Part shown: positions 21,982-33,573 of the stretch, piece after piece
How the letters are laid out: each line of letters opens with the position of its first letter
Position numbering within the stretch: the stretch's first letter is position 1
DNA from: Gongronella butleri
Lineage: Eukaryota > Mucoromycota > Mucoromycetes > Mucorales > Cunninghamellaceae
Length of the DNA: 64,000 nt
NCBI GenBank assembly: GCA_025201375.1
Contig: JAIWZP010000044.1
Coordinates: 124,001-188,000 of the forward strand
Direction: 5' to 3'
Notes under the pieces: generated by a model
What the model was told of the DNA's origin: nothing
What the model saw: only the letters and a program-made list of their open reading frames with translations
Database searches by the model: none
Program-made: the position numbers and the translations under genes

Positions 21982-23018
21982 TCAATGCTGGAAGACGCGC
22001 GAGTAGCCGAACGAGATGTTGAGAAACATGCCTGCAATGATGCCCAACTGATGTCTGCGCGTGAAGACGGACTCGCGGACCCAAAACAAGCATAGCACGC
22101 CGAGAAACAGGCCAAGCATGAGGCCACACATCATTTCCTTGTACGCACCTTGGATGGCTGGCAGAAAAAAAAAGATAGGAGCGTGGGTGTGTTAATTGGA
22201 TGTGAATGGGGGGCATGCGACGGGGGGCCAGTGTGTACAAACTTACTGCCTTGAGGGACGGATTCGCCGGTCTGATCCATCCATTGTTCTTCGAATTGGA
22301 GTTGTTGTTCTGTGGGATCTGGATCAAAGGCCTGGGTTGAGTGTGTCATGCACGTCATGGCAGAATTGGCTGCATGCAAATCGCTAATTTCGCACGCTTT
22401 TTTTTTTCCCTTCTTTCTCACCTTCCGAATCATGGTACGATTGACCGTGCATGCGATGGAACTGAGCGCGGATACTGCGGATTTCCTCGTGATTGAAGCC
22501 GTTGGCCAACAAGCGATCGAATCCTCGGCCGGCACACGAGACTTTGGATCGAACGGGCTAAAAGGAGAATAAAAAAGTGTCGTCGTCAGGATCATGGAGA
22601 GCAATGGGGCAGGTAAAAAAAAAAAAAAAAACAAGTTGTCCACGTGAGCCCGCTCTTTTTTATATTGCCATGTTTCAATTTACCTTGGCAGTGTCATGGA
22701 CGACATAATCCGAGACGGCACAGTGCAAATAAGTATCGTATAGAATGCCATAATCACTGAGCAACGCCTGCTCATTTGTAAGCACCTGGCCATTGTAAAT
22801 GAGCCGCAGGTTTTTATCAATGGTGTGCGGCAGGTCCCTTCGTATCTGTGCAAGATAAAAAAAAAAAAAAGCCTGACGGTGAGCTTGGAGAAAGCAAGGA
22901 ACCAGGGTAGCTCTCATACCATGGCTTTTAATGACGCAGGGGAGTCTTGCGTGGGACGCACGACAAGCAGCAGTTCCTTTGCATCTGAAAATCGAAGCCG
23001 GACGCGTATATCATGCAT
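21982..23018 (-). CDS. DSC3: Dsc E3 ubiquitin ligase complex subunit 3 (DUF2407)
   Basis: Five exons: 23018-22920, 22845-22684, 22557-22422, 22369-22247 and 22157-21982; 231 aa in frame. Dsc3 is a membrane subunit of the fungal Golgi/endosome Dsc ubiquitin ligase, which in yeasts acts in SREBP processing and membrane protein quality control. Residues 1-85 form a ubiquitin-like fold (MHDIRVRLRFSDAKELLLVV, then LRLIYNGQVLTNEQ and LHCAVSDY). The DUF2407 C-terminal region has GFDRLLANGFNHEEIRSIR, EEQWMDQTG, then two membrane segments: YKEMMCGLMLGLFLGVLCLF and HQLGIIAGMFLNISFGYSRV. The exon 3/exon 4 junction (donor gtgag at 22421, acceptor atgcag ending at 22370) is chosen because it is the acceptor that keeps frame. 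Divergent neighbour is GGA. Confidence 0.85.
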
Positions 23019-23281
23019 GGAAAAGAAAGAAAAGAGGGGGTGTTGAGGGATCGCAAGGGAAGAAAGCAAGAAAAAGAGAAAAGAGAAACATGACAAAGGG
23101 AGGGGAAATGCCCTTTTATAGCCAGCCCTGTTTGCAGGTGTGACAAAAAAAAAGAGCGGAAAGATCCAAGTTGCGTGCTGGGCCTTTTTTTTCCCTTTTC
23201 CGTCGGCTCTCTCTTTCCGCTTTTCTTTTTCTTCTTCTTCCCTTGAACGTACGAGCCAACCTTGCACGTCATCCCCTTGTT
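23019..23281. promoter_or_regulatory. Shared divergent promoter of DSC3 and GGA
   Basis: Only 263 bases separate the two start codons. A minus-strand CTATAAAAGG at 23112-23121 lies about 95-103 bases before the DSC3 ATG. A long pyrimidine tract (23194-23240) lies before the GGA start. Confidence 0.5.
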
Positions 23282-25834
23282 ATGTCCATCCCACTCAAAG
23301 AGTTCATAGGTAAAAACCCAGCAATTTGCACTCTTTAGGCTTGCTGACACCTTTTTTTCCGCAAAAAGACGGCGCCTGTAGCCCTGCGCGTTATGAGCCG
23401 GACCTGGCTCTCAACCTGGAAATATGCGAGATGGTCAACAAGAAGCAGGGCAACGCGTAAGTCGGCTAAAAAAAAACGAGTCAATGGCTCAAAGTTGCCC
23501 CCCCTTTTTTTTTTATTTGCTTCACCAGACCACGCGACGCGGCCACCGCCATTGTGCGCATTATCAACAGCAAGAACATCAACCAGGCAATGCTTGCTCT
23601 CACCGTAAGATTCTATTTTTTTTTTCTCACAAAAAGGGCGTTTGCCTCACGTGTCTTTATTCTCCTACGTGTTTAGTTGCTGGACAATTGCGTCAAAAAC
23701 TGCGGCTATCCTTTCCATTTACAAATTGCCACCAAGGAATTCCTCAATGAGTTGGTGCGCCGCTTCCCTGAGCGCCCTGCTGTAAGTTCGTTTTTTTGCC
23801 GCCATGGCGATTGGGACGCGCGATTCATATCTCTTCTTTTTTTTTCTTTCTTTCTCACCAGCCGTTCCCCAGTCCCGTGATCCAGCGCATTCTGTACCTG
23901 ATCAAGGAGTGGAAGGTTGCTCTTGCCGACATGTCCAAGCACAAGGATGATCTGATTCATATCAAGGACATGTATCGCCTGCTGCGCTTCAAGGGTAAGG
24001 GGTTCTTGTCACGCGCGCCGCGTGCCAAGACAAGCGCGTCACTCAGGGCTTGGCTCATCTTTTTTTTCTTCTTTCTAGGCTACCGTTTCCCTGACTTGCG
24101 TGACTCGTCTGTGGCTGCCCTCGCGCCGTCGGATGTAAAATGAGGTTCTCATCACTTTTGAAATTGAAATTGACATTTTTTTCTGTCTCTCTTTTAGAAC
24201 TTGAAATCCGCGCAAGAATTGGAGGAAGAGGACCGCGTCGCGCAATCGGCCGTAAGCTGTCGTCTCTTTTTGCTTTCTTTTCCCTCCTGTTTTGACTCAT
24301 CATTTCCTCCATTATATAGAAATTGCAAGAGTTGATCCGACGCGGTCGTCCGCAGGACCTTGTGGAAGCCAACCAATTGATGAAAGTCATGTCCGGTTTT
24401 GTAAGTTGGCTGTGCCCTCGCATTTTATAGGAATTGTTTTCCCTGATTCTCTTTTTCTTATCAGGACCAGCGCGCCAAGCCGGATTACAAGCAAAAGTTT
24501 GAAGAGGAGCTGCATAAGATCCAGGACAAGACGATTTTGCTGTACGAGATGTTGGAAAACATCAAGCAAGGCGAGCGCATTGACGGCAATGAGACCATGG
24601 TGGAATTGCGACAAGCGTGCTTGAATTCGCAGCCCAAGATTCAGCGCCTGATCACCGAGGAGGAAGACAATGACAAGATAGGTAAAGAAGAAAAAAAGGT
24701 GCCATGTGCGCGGATTGGTAGTTTTTTTTTCCAAGTTTTTCTTATTTTTCTCATTTTTTTTTTCGCCATTTTTCATTTAGAGAATTTGCTCACGCTGAAC
24801 GACATGATCAACAATGCTATTGCCAAGTACAATGACATTCAAAAGGGGATTTACGACACGCAGTACGACATTGACGGCAAGCCGCCTGTGCAGACGGCGG
24901 GTGAGCCTCGTGTGCAAGCGATCAGCCTGATTGACCTAGACGACGATGTGGACACGTCTGCGTCGACGCCCACGCCCAACACGGCGGGGTCGGCGCTCAA
25001 TGAGCTGAGCGACCTGTTTGGCCAGGCAAGTATATCAGCTCCGTCGCCAATGGCTGGTCCCACTGCTGCGACAGCTTCTGCCGCCGTGCCCGCCGCATCC
25101 AGCAATGATCTGTTTGATCTTTTTGGTGCATCGGCACCCGCAACAGCTCCCAGCAGCAACAATGGCTCGCACCCACCCGCGTACAGCCTGACACCGCCCA
25201 GCAACACCCCGTCATCACAACCTCCTGCCTCACCCGCCTTGTCCTTCAATGGCTTCAATTCGCCAGTCACCGCCGCGTCGCCCGCCACCACCGTGTCCCC
25301 CACAGAAGAAATTGCCTCGGACGCCCGTACCTGTAAGAAAATATGCCAAAATAGGTGTAAAACGCGTAAAAAAACGCGTCTGACGCGTCCTTTTTTTTCC
25401 TTTTTCGCAAGCCGACTTGCTGAACAAGAATGGATTGCGCATTGATTTGGAAATCAAGCAATTGAATACCCAATGGAAGCTAAAAGCCGTCTTCTCCAAC
25501 ATGTCCACGGCGCCCATGGAATCCATGGTGCTCTCTCTTGCCGTGCCAAAGGTAACCTTTTTTTTGGCTCCATTGTCGTGATGAAAGCAAATGGACTATG
25601 GGCTCACATTGTTTCTCCCTCTCTCTCTCTCTTTTTGTTCTTCATCAATGGCAGTCCATGCAGCTCAAGATGGAAACAGCGTCGTCCACCACCTTGTCGC
25701 CCAAGACCGACCGCGGCATCACGCAGAATATCCTGATCAACAATCCCAAGGACGAGCCGCTGCGCCTGCGCTACAAGGTCACTTACCAGCAATTCGGCGT
25801 TGACATGGAGCAGACTGGCGACTACCACGCCTGA
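23282..25834 (+). CDS. GGA: GGA-type clathrin adaptor (VHS-GAT-hinge-GAE)
   Basis: Twelve exons: 23282-23309, 23369-23456, 23529-23604, 23677-23781, 23862-23994, 24079-24134, 24198-24251, 24320-24400, 24465-24681, 24781-25332, 25412-25551 and 25655-25834; 569 aa in frame. GGA proteins are Arf-dependent monomeric adaptors sorting cargo from trans-Golgi to endosomes. The VHS domain (about 1-145) shows LNLEICEMVNKKQGNAPRDA, LLDNCVKNCGYPFH and VIQRILYLIKEWK. The GAT domain (about 170-330) is helical, with LQELIRRGRPQDLVEANQLM and a second part around LLTLNDMINNAIAKY. The hinge is Ala/Pro/Ser-rich with DLFGQ and DLFDLFG acidic-aromatic motifs that may bind clathrin or adaptors. The GAE ear (last 110 residues) starts LLNKNGLRIDLEIK. 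Most introns are 60-100 bases with pyrimidine tracts. The start is MSIPLKEFI in a 28-nt first coding exon. Confidence 0.93.
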
Positions 25835-26085
25835 TTTTTTTCTTTCTCGACTATTTTTTTTCTTTCCGATTTGCATTTCCTCCCCTTCTTTTTCCAACTG
25901 TATCACCCTTCTTCACGGTATTTATCGCACCCTTTTTTTGATCACCCAAACAATGAAAGTCCACTTTTTTTGCGTCGATTTTCCCAAGTTTGTCTCCACT
26001 CGTGCGAAGAGAAAAAGACGGATCGTGTTTAATGAGGTGTCCTAGCAATACAGATGCGTAAAAAAAAAAAGTGGGGTATCCATCC

Positions 26086-27878
26086 TCATCGTGGGAGGTT
26101 GTCCAGCTCCTGGGCTTCGTCGTCGGTCGTGTCTTTTGCGTTCTGCTCAAAATTCACGGCAAAAAAGCCGGCCATCACCAAGATCGCGCCAAGCAAGTAC
26201 TGAATATTGGGTATAATGTGCTTGATCACAATGTCGCCAATCATGGCCAGGGGAACCTTGCAAAAATAAAAGGAAGAAATCAGGTCATTCACGCGTCCAT
26301 TGGCTCTCCACGCGCCAGAACGCGCTCTAATGGCGCTTTAAATCAATCCCAGTTCTCACCGTCAAGCTGATGCCAAGTGTGACGACCAGGGGCGAGGTCA
26401 GCAGCATGGCTTTTAGCCACAAGAAATCAGATCTAAAACGGAAAAAAGAGACAAAATGGGCAAAATAAGCAAAATAAACAAGATGCGACGCGTGTTTTTC
26501 GTGTTTTTGTGGTGTCGAGCGGAGTCTGGAGCGCGTACATGAATGTGCCTACAAAGGCATTGGCGAGGATCAGGGCCCAAAGCGAGCCATGGGAAGGCAG
26601 AGCAAAGGTTTCGATGCCGAGCCAATGCAGGACAAGGAAGAGTGGGGCAAGGCCAATGGCATTGAGAATGCCAACCATGCCAAAAAAGAGAGCCATGTCG
26701 ACGCGCGCCTCGTCGCCCATACCGACCTTGAGAAGCACCGTGTACACGCCGTAAAAGACGGCGCCGGCCAATGCCAGCAAATCGCCCGTAAGCTTGTTAT
26801 GCACGTCGTGCGATTCCATAGTCGTCATCTGGTCAGACCAAGACACTAGTGCTATACCGGCCAAACTAGCGGGAAAACAAAAAGAGTTTGTTATCCACAA
26901 ATGCAGGGAAAAAATGATGTCACGTTGCACCACCTGTCTATTTTGGCACCCATTGATTTTTTTTTTTTTTTTTACCTAGCCATGACCGCGACCGATTTTG
27001 TCCAAGAGAAGTGCTCCACACCAAAGACCACGCCCAAAAGCAGCGTGAACAGTCCTGTGATCAAATTGTACATGACATCAGTGCCTCGCACGTACTAAAT
27101 TAGCCGCGGGACACGGCAAATACGTTTTTGTCGATTTTTTTTTGTACCCGACATGGACGATAGGATCGTCGTGCTGCCTGCGGTCGTGTACACCAAGCTG
27201 GCATTGGTCGTATAATTGGCCAGGAACCAAAGGATGCAGAATTGTGCCGACAATTTCATTGTTTGTCGCGTGGTGAGCGGCGGCAATGCCTCTGGCCGTG
27301 GCTCCGGGGAATCAGGCTTATCCTAAGCCAGGGAAAACGTTAACCCATCCGACCCATTGGCACAGACCATGCAACGAAAAGCAACAAAAACGAAGCTTCT
27401 TTCCTCCTCCCCCCATTTTTTTTGCCCTACCTCCTCATTGTCATCGCTTTGCTCGTGGTCGCTCAGCAGGTGTTCTGTCAATTCCATCGAGGACTCTCTG
27501 GATTTCGTCAAAAATGAACACATCAGGTGGTCTGGGGAAAAAAAGCACGCGCATTTCTTACCTTTGGCCGCCAGGGACCGATGCCTGGTTCTTGTTTGAG
27601 CGACCGCGCAGCCACCGCACCAGGGTCGGCAGCAGATACAATGAAAAAGTGGACGTGTTGATATACGTGACAAAGAAAGGCCGCCCGCCAAAGTCGCCTT
27701 CGCCAAAGATAGCCTGAAAACGAGCAAAATTGAGCACTTTTTTTTTGAGTTTTTTTTTTTTGGCTGTTTTTCTCACCTTCATCACAAACGACGCCGACAC
27801 CCATATGAGCACCACGATGAGAAGCAGCGCCAAACCAAGGACATACCGCCTACTAAAGGACGGCAGGCACTTGCGCAT
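26086..27878 (-). CDS. SLC35F-type drug/metabolite-superfamily transporter
   Basis: Eight exons: 27878-27777, 27713-27562, 27497-27431, 27322-27148, 27084-26976, 26865-26539, 26432-26360 and 26256-26086; 391 aa in frame. The protein has about ten hydrophobic helices, beginning YVLGLALLLIVVLIWVSASF, with a loop of acidic residues (SDHEQSDDNEE) after the second. Diagnostic SLC35F5/Thi74-like text includes NYTTNASLVYTTAGSTTIL, LAGIALVSWSD, NAFVGTFISDFLWL and VPLAMIGD. Substrate is unknown; relatives sit in vacuolar, Golgi or plasma membranes. Two junctions were set by frame: acceptor at 27498-27499 (64-base intron) and donor at 26538 after GGCACATTCAT. It converges with GGA, 251 bases apart. Confidence 0.85.
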
Positions 27879-28557
27879 AGTGGAGCAAAAAGGAAAAAAA
27901 AATACACAAACACTGGGGTTTCGAAAAAGGAGGACAAGAAAAGAAGGGAGCGGCCCATTGAGCGCCACTCCGCCTTTTTTTTTTCAGGGCGCCAGGGGCG
28001 TGCTTGCAATTTTTGTCATGCCATCGCGAGCCATGACGCTCTACTATTGCACTTTTTTTGCCAAAGCACCTCCTTGTGTTGAAGGAGGTGGGTGCCAATG
28101 CAGGCCATTGAGCCCCATGGAAGATGAAACATGGCTGGCGCGATGCAAGCTGAGCACCAATGAATCAAAAAAAGATCGACCGATCCATGCAAGTCCAATG
28201 ACCTTTTGATCAAATGGGGCAGGTGCCGCTCTCGCCGCCCTCTTTTTTTTTTTTTTTTTTGTTATTGTTGGTGTTGCGTGATACCCAAACTTGGTTTTAA
28301 AGTTGGGACAGGGCTCCCCACAACAATGCGACAAGGCTGCGGCACCGTGACCATTGCGTCACTAGGACTATTCTTTTTTTTTTTTTTTTGTGTTCGGTTC
28401 AAAAGATTGACATGAGCCATAACCAGTAGATGCTTTTTATTTGAATCTATGAAATGCTAAATAAATGACAAGAAATGCAATTGAGATGGAGGGGTATCGT
28501 ATAGAGGATGGGCATAAATTGGGAAAAAAATAAAAAATAATAAAAATGTGGCGCTCA
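27879..28557. other. Intergenic, transporter promoter and arrestin 3' flank
   Basis: No supported gene. T tracts at 28241-28260 and 28374-28389. A minus-strand AATAAA at about 28436-28441 lies 117 bases past the arrestin stop and may be its polyadenylation signal. Confidence 0.45.
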
Positions 28558-29745
28558 TCATGAGACGATTGGGGACGAATGAGATGGAGATGGGACGGGC
28601 GAAAAAGGAAGATTGCAAATGTAGTCATAGGAAGGAAGTCTTGTGCTGTCATAGGGAGGCAAAAAATCGGTTTGGCTTTCCTGATCGCGGAGGAAAGAGG
28701 GAGCAGGGATCATTGGGCGCGTGTCCAATGAATCCTCGCTAAAGGTGGTGCGGAAGATGCTGTATAGCTGCATGTCTTGGGGCGAGCGCACGCCATAGCC
28801 AAGGGTGCCAATGTGGATGGGCAAATCAAAGATTTGGCGGTATGAGTGGCCGAGGAGCCGGCGTTCTCTGACGCGGATGACCAGGCGATACGAGACGGTG
28901 ACGAGGTCGCTGTAGCTAACGGTGGGTGTGGTGTCGTCGGGGATGTGCACGCGCAATTGAAGCGACGAGCCCTTGCCACTGAGCGACACTTGATCGGATC
29001 CGATCGCGGTGCGAATGGTATGGCCGCCACTGCTGACAGACTGGACCAATTCGACCTGAACATGGCTAGGCATCGAGGAGGATCCAGTGCTGGTTGTGGA
29101 AGGCAACAAAAAGTCGAGGTTGATGTGATCATCGGGAACATAATCGAGAGTATGAGTCGACAGGCCGAATCCGTCGCGTTCTTGGTAAATGGACGACTTT
29201 GACTGGCTTGTCTCAAGCAAGGGGAGGAATTGGATGGGCAGGTTCAGCACTGGCTTGCGGCTGAGCTCCTGTTCGTCCAAAAAGATGCTAATGGTGTAAT
29301 GGCAGCGATAGATGGGCAAATCCAACGAGGGAGGGAATTGGACCATGGGCAATTGGATGTAAAAGGGATAGGTGTACTCGGTGTCGAGGATCATGGAGTG
29401 CTTGCCCTCCCAGAGGCGCATTTGCGAACCAAACAGTTGGCGACGATCGAGAATGGTTTGGGATTCACGGCCAATGACGCGCTCTGTGCTGTGGAAGACA
29501 AGACGCACTTGGTCCAGCGATTGCAAAAGAGATTCATCAAAGACACGAAAGTGGACTTGGCCTGGCAAATTGAAAAAAGAAAAGTTCAACAAAACATCCA
29601 CAAATACGCGTAAAAAAGGACGCGCCAATTGGTTTTTTGTAGTACCTTGGATGATGGACCCAGGGCCATAGACAGGCTCGCCATGGAGCGACCATCCACT
29701 ATCAGACTGTATGCTTACAGTCAAGCTGTATTGATCTGACGTCAT
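28558..29745 (-). CDS. Alpha-arrestin-like protein 1
   Basis: Two exons, 29745-29646 and 29561-28558, 367 aa. Arrestin-fold proteins of fungi bridge membrane cargo to ubiquitin ligases or act in pH and nutrient signalling. The N-terminal arrestin lobe has LTVSIQSDSGWSLHGEPVYG, GPGSIIQGQVHFRVFDES, RLVFHSTERV and the motif LPMVQFPPSLDLPIYRCHY. The C-terminal lobe has SSLQLRVHIPDDTTPTVSYS, VTVSYRLVIRV and IGTLGYGV. The tail carries PPYD and LPSYDYIC, which resemble PY-type motifs for WW domains (SFLRDQESQTDFLPPYDS). It is a paralogue of the next gene on the same strand: both share FGPGS/YGPGS...FQG/IQG, MVQFPPS and GTLG. TATA-like box about 100 bases upstream. Confidence 0.8.
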   Translation of the reverse strand: MTSDQYSLTVSIQSDSGWSLHGEPVYGPGSIIQGTTKNQLARPFLRVFVDVLLNFSFFNLPGQVHFRVFDESLLQSLDQVRLVFHSTERVIGRESQTILDRRQLFGSQMRLWEGKHSMILDTEYTYPFYIQLPMVQFPPSLDLPIYRCHYTISIFLDEQELSRKPVLNLPIQFLPLLETSQSKSSIYQERDGFGLSTHTLDYVPDDHINLDFLLPSTTSTGSSSMPSHVQVELVQSVSSGGHTIRTAIGSDQVSLSGKGSSLQLRVHIPDDTTPTVSYSDLVTVSYRLVIRVRERRLLGHSYRQIFDLPIHIGTLGYGVRSPQDMQLYSIFRTTFSEDSLDTRPMIPAPSFLRDQESQTDFLPPYDSTRLPSYDYICNLPFSPVPSPSHSSPIVS

Positions 29746-29838
29746 GATATACAGGAGAGTGAGGAGTTGAAAAAAAAGAAGATGTAAAGAATTAAAGAAT
29801 TGAAGGAAAAGATGACACAAAATGGCCACACGTTGCCC

Positions 29839-29848
29839 TTTTTATATA
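29839..29848 (-). promoter_or_regulatory. TATA box of arrestin-like gene 1
   Basis: Minus strand reads TATATAAAAA about 94-103 bases before the ATG at 29745. Confidence 0.5.
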
Positions 29849-30676
29849 CACTCGGGCGTCGGGGTCTCCAAGGGGGGGGGCTCCAAGACTCTTTGCCTAG
29901 AATGGCTGGCACTTGGCAGAAATGCTTGTGTTTTTGACGTTTCGACTTGATCTGCGGCGTGTGTCACCCAGCCATCCATCAGGGGGGGCCATTGAACCGC
30001 CGCTCGGGGGGTCTCGTACCGCCGAATGCCGGCAATCTGGGCACACCACGGGCGATCCCCGCGACCAATGACAGCTTTCATTTTAGTGCTTGGCAATTCT
30101 CCTTGGCTTCATGTGTTCTTGGGCCCTTAAGCGTTTTTTTGTTTTACATTTACCAGGATTTTGCCATCCATTGCGGGCTCTCCCCATTGCTGTGTTTTCC
30201 CCCTTTACTCTTATAAGAAAGATGGGAAGCTTCTTCATTTTCTACTCTGCATGCAAAGGGGGGCCACGACTGGCGCAGCTTGGCCGTGCGTGCACTAAAC
30301 ACCACATCTTTTTGCCCAAATCAGGCAATGCCGCAGCAAATGTCGACTGTGTCCCTGAAGCACGCGCATCGAATTGTCATCTGAAGCAACAAAGAATGCG
30401 TGTGGGGAAAGAAAAAAAAAAACTGTTGCTCATTGTTGTTGATGGTTTCTGCATCCCATTTTCATCCAATTCACGCTTTTTTTTTTCTTTTGACTCATCT
30501 CGCGCCTTGCGCCCATTTGTTAAAGTGAGAGGGACTGGGTGATGGTTTATTGATGAGCAATGAATTGGGGGGATGACAACGAATGAGATAAAAAAAAGGG
30601 ATGATTATGCATAAAGGATGAGAAAGATGATATGTTGATGGAGTCATTGAAGGATCCAATGGAATTAGTTGGAGGC
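29849..30676. other. Intergenic between the two arrestin genes
   Basis: No supported gene. Contains G runs at 29870-29881 and 29982-29988 and A/T runs. The stretch 30540-30676 is the 3' flank of arrestin-like gene 2. Confidence 0.4.
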
Positions 30677-31855
30677 TTACACGACCGGAAGAGGCAATGT
30701 CGCGCACGGTGCATCGGTTGCCGCAGCAACGGAGTGATATTCGGGCAATTTTGCAGGTTCATAGAGTGGGAGCGCGTCTTCATACTCGACAGCCTTCATG
30801 AATTTTGGTCTCCTCTGCAACATTGTTTCGTCGTCATCGGCCATGAGCGTCGTGTACACTTGAAGATCTGGTGGAGCATGCAATCCAATGCCCAGTGTGC
30901 CGAGAGTGACGGGGAACTCGCGTGTCCATGCATTGGCCCACATGCCCAATGGGCCTTTTCGCTTGACAACGAGCACCAAGCGGTACGTGACTGTGACGAG
31001 CTGGCCATACGTGAATGTGGGCGGCAAATCCTCGGGGATCGGCAATCGAAACGCTGAATGATATGTGGGTTGCGACGCGTCGTCGTTTTTTCTTGGCGCC
31101 TCAGGGTCCATTTTGAAAGCCAATTGTGCGACGGCGCGCATGGCTGTCGGATTGGCCTCGAGATTGGCGTGTGTTGCTGCGGTAAGCGTGGGGAGCACGC
31201 ATTGATGCAATGTGGCGGTGAAATGGAGTGATTTGGCCTTTGTGCTGCTGGCAGCAGGCAACGACACATGAACCGTGCCTTCCAATGCATTGCCAAGGAG
31301 CACGTCTAGCGAAGGAAGTGCTGTGGTCACCTTCAATTCGCCTTGTTCCTGCGTTGCATGGAAAGGTTGCTTGTTGACGCTCGTGGCGACAAATGGCATA
31401 TACACCAGCTCTTCTTCGCGCAGCAAAAGCGACTTGTATCGCGTCCGCGCGTCGTCACACGCGTCCCTCAACTTTTCAGCAACAGCAACAAGCTTGAATT
31501 GACATTGATACAAGGCATGATCCATGGAAGGCGGGAATTGAACCATTGGCATCTGCACCGTGAATGCAAACGCGTGTGTGCCAGCCTCCAAGTGCTTGCA
31601 ACCATCCTTGCTCTCCCAGAGCGTCTGTTGAACGGCAAATAAACTTGTTGGGTGCGCATCGTCGCCACCTTGTTTATAGTGGAGCATCGCACCTTCCTCT
31701 TTGGCTTGAAACACAAGGCGCACTCGATCCAGCGCAAGGGGCTCATGTAGCGTGAGTTGCGCGTGGCCTTGGAACACGCTGCCAGGGCCAAACACAGGTT
31801 TGTTTTGTAACGTCCACCCAAATTCGGGCAAAAGATGCAAAGTGAGCATATTCAT
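30677..31855 (-). CDS. Alpha-arrestin-like protein 2
   Basis: Single exon, 392 aa, ATG at 31855 (MNMLTLHLLPEFGW). N-lobe: NKPVFGPGSVFQGHAQLTL, LDRVRLVFQAKEEG, LWESKDG, QMPMVQFPPSMDHALYQCQF. C-lobe: ALEGTVHVSLPAASS, LPIPEDLPPTFTYGQLVTVT, YRLVLVVKRKGPLGMWANAW and VTLGTLGIGLHAPPDLQVYT. The C-terminus has ALPLYEPAKLPEY, which is PY-like. It matches arrestin-like protein 1 along its length but lacks the intron, which lies in that gene right after the QG of the shared GPGS motif. Function is inferred from the fold only. Confidence 0.8.
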   Translation of the reverse strand: MNMLTLHLLPEFGWTLQNKPVFGPGSVFQGHAQLTLHEPLALDRVRLVFQAKEEGAMLHYKQGGDDAHPTSLFAVQQTLWESKDGCKHLEAGTHAFAFTVQMPMVQFPPSMDHALYQCQFKLVAVAEKLRDACDDARTRYKSLLLREEELVYMPFVATSVNKQPFHATQEQGELKVTTALPSLDVLLGNALEGTVHVSLPAASSTKAKSLHFTATLHQCVLPTLTAATHANLEANPTAMRAVAQLAFKMDPEAPRKNDDASQPTYHSAFRLPIPEDLPPTFTYGQLVTVTYRLVLVVKRKGPLGMWANAWTREFPVTLGTLGIGLHAPPDLQVYTTLMADDDETMLQRRPKFMKAVEYEDALPLYEPAKLPEYHSVAAATDAPCATLPLPVV

Positions 31856-32359
31856 TCTTGAATGAAAGAAAAGAAAAACAAAAGAAAAAAGAAAGAGATC
31901 ACAATGAAATAGCAACAACGTGGGGACACTAAAAAAAAAAAAAGTCAACAATGGGGTCCTTGGTTCATAAAAAAAGATGCCAATGCCATGCAATTTGTGT
32001 TACACGAGCCTTCGGCGGGGTCCCCTCTGGGCATTCAGCCTTGGCCACCATGCCGCAGCATTAGCTAAAAAAAAAAATTAGGGGCAAGTGCCGAAGCGTG
32101 ATGGTTGCACCAGGATTGGGGGCATGCGGGCTGCATTGGATGATCTCACTCCCTATTCTTTTTAAAGCCCCGCCATTTTCCCTTTCGCGTGGCCATTTCG
32201 TTCCCGAATGGATTGCATGATGCCACGACGACTGGCGTCACACCCCCCTGGTTCTTGGTGGGTATCACAGACTAATTTTTTTTCCCTGATCCACGGCGTG
32301 TTGATGTTGATCACAAAAAAGGGGTGAATCTAACCCATTTTCCCGACGTTTTTTTATTT
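31856..32359. other. Intergenic, arrestin 2 promoter side and CWC15 3' flank
   Basis: No supported gene. A minus-strand AATAAAAATAAA overlaps the CWC15 stop codon (32345-32363), so the polyadenylation signal may begin at the stop. Confidence 0.4.
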
Positions 32360-33573
32360 TTATTGCACATACTTGTGAAGGAAGCGTCGGTGGAAATCGG
32401 AGCGCAGCATGTCGTTCACAAATCGCTTGCTTGAGCGCTCGTCGTCACCGCGCGCTTGGTTTTTGAAAATGACATCGTCATCCCATCTAAAAGCAGCCAG
32501 GGAAGAAAAAAAAAAGGGGGGGAGATGTGAGTCAAAAACGTCGCTCTTTTTTTTTTTCTCTTTCCGGGGTCCTTACCGTCGCTTGACATTGAAATCCTTC
32601 TTTTCGTCCGTGTTCAGCAGCGGGTTGCCGGTCATGGCTTCTTTTTCCTTTTCATCTTGCTCCTGTTGTAATCGCTCGGCTTCTTGTCGCTCGCGCTCCT
32701 CGGCGCGCTCTTGTCGGATGCGCTGCAGCGTCGCCATCAATTCGGCCTCGTCATCATCGTCGTCGTCGCTCTCGTCCTCACTTTTTTTTTTTAAAAAAAA
32801 AAATAGCAAAATGTCAGCCTTTGCCTCTTGTTTTGGCATTCCCAATGCCTGTTGTCTCATTTGGCAAGGGCCCCAAAGAAAGGGTCCAATGACTGTCACA
32901 GTCGTTTTTTTTTTTTTTTTTGCCATTCATCGCTCTTTTTAGTATTACCTGGAAGCATCTTCATCCTCATCGTCTTCGCTTTCGTCGCTATCGTCCTTGT
33001 CGAGGGCGGCTAATTTGGCGGCCTCGGCTGCCGCCTTGGCACGAGCGTCGTCGACGCCAATGTCGCCACCGGCGTCCCCGTCAGCATCACCACCTGTCAA
33101 TAGCCGGTCCGACGACGCCGCCTTGTTTTTCGATTCGTAGTATTCGGCCTCTGCGCGCCGTAATTCCTCCTTTAGCTGCTCGCGGTCGCCAATTTCATTG
33201 GCACCGCCCTGCCCAGGTTGTCTAAAAGAAAGAAGAAAAAAATTTCAAAAAATGAGCCAAAATAACACTGAAAACTCGCCCTGCGTACCTGAATTTGAGC
33301 TTGGTGTGCGAAGCAAGATCGCGCGCACTGTAAATAAAGCTGGGGGCATTGTTGTCCTTGCCGCGTGCAGGATCAAAAGTCGGTCTGGCCGCTGTAGTCT
33401 ATGGAAAATAAGAGGATGAAGCGTCAGTAAGCTCGTCCAACGACAAAAATCAAATAGTCAACAAGAATGCAAGATGCGTGGCCACAAAAAGGGACGTAGA
33501 AAGCAATTGGAGAGATATACTCTCTCGAAAACGTTGCAAATTGGCAGTATCAGCAGGAAATGAAACTTACCAT
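32360..33573 (-). CDS. CWC15: Spliceosome-associated protein CWC15 (Cwf15)
   Basis: Five coding exons: 33573-33571, 33398-33289, 33221-32949, 32780-32577 and 32486-32360; 238 aa in frame, close to the family size. CWC15 belongs to the Prp19-associated (NTC-related) part of the spliceosome. The N-terminus [14 protein letters not shown] with [15 protein letters not shown] is the family hallmark. A middle acidic region ([15 protein letters not shown], then a run of Asp) and a Glu/Arg-rich helix ([15 protein letters not shown]) follow. The C-terminus has the conserved [18 protein letters not shown] and ends [20 protein letters not shown]. The first coding exon is just the ATG, followed by gtaag. 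Confidence 0.92.

Noticed and set aside
27531..27561. 30-base intron in the SLC35F-like gene ending at tccccag
   Set aside because: It would put the next exon out of frame. The acceptor at 27498-27499 keeps frame and gives a normal 64-base intron.
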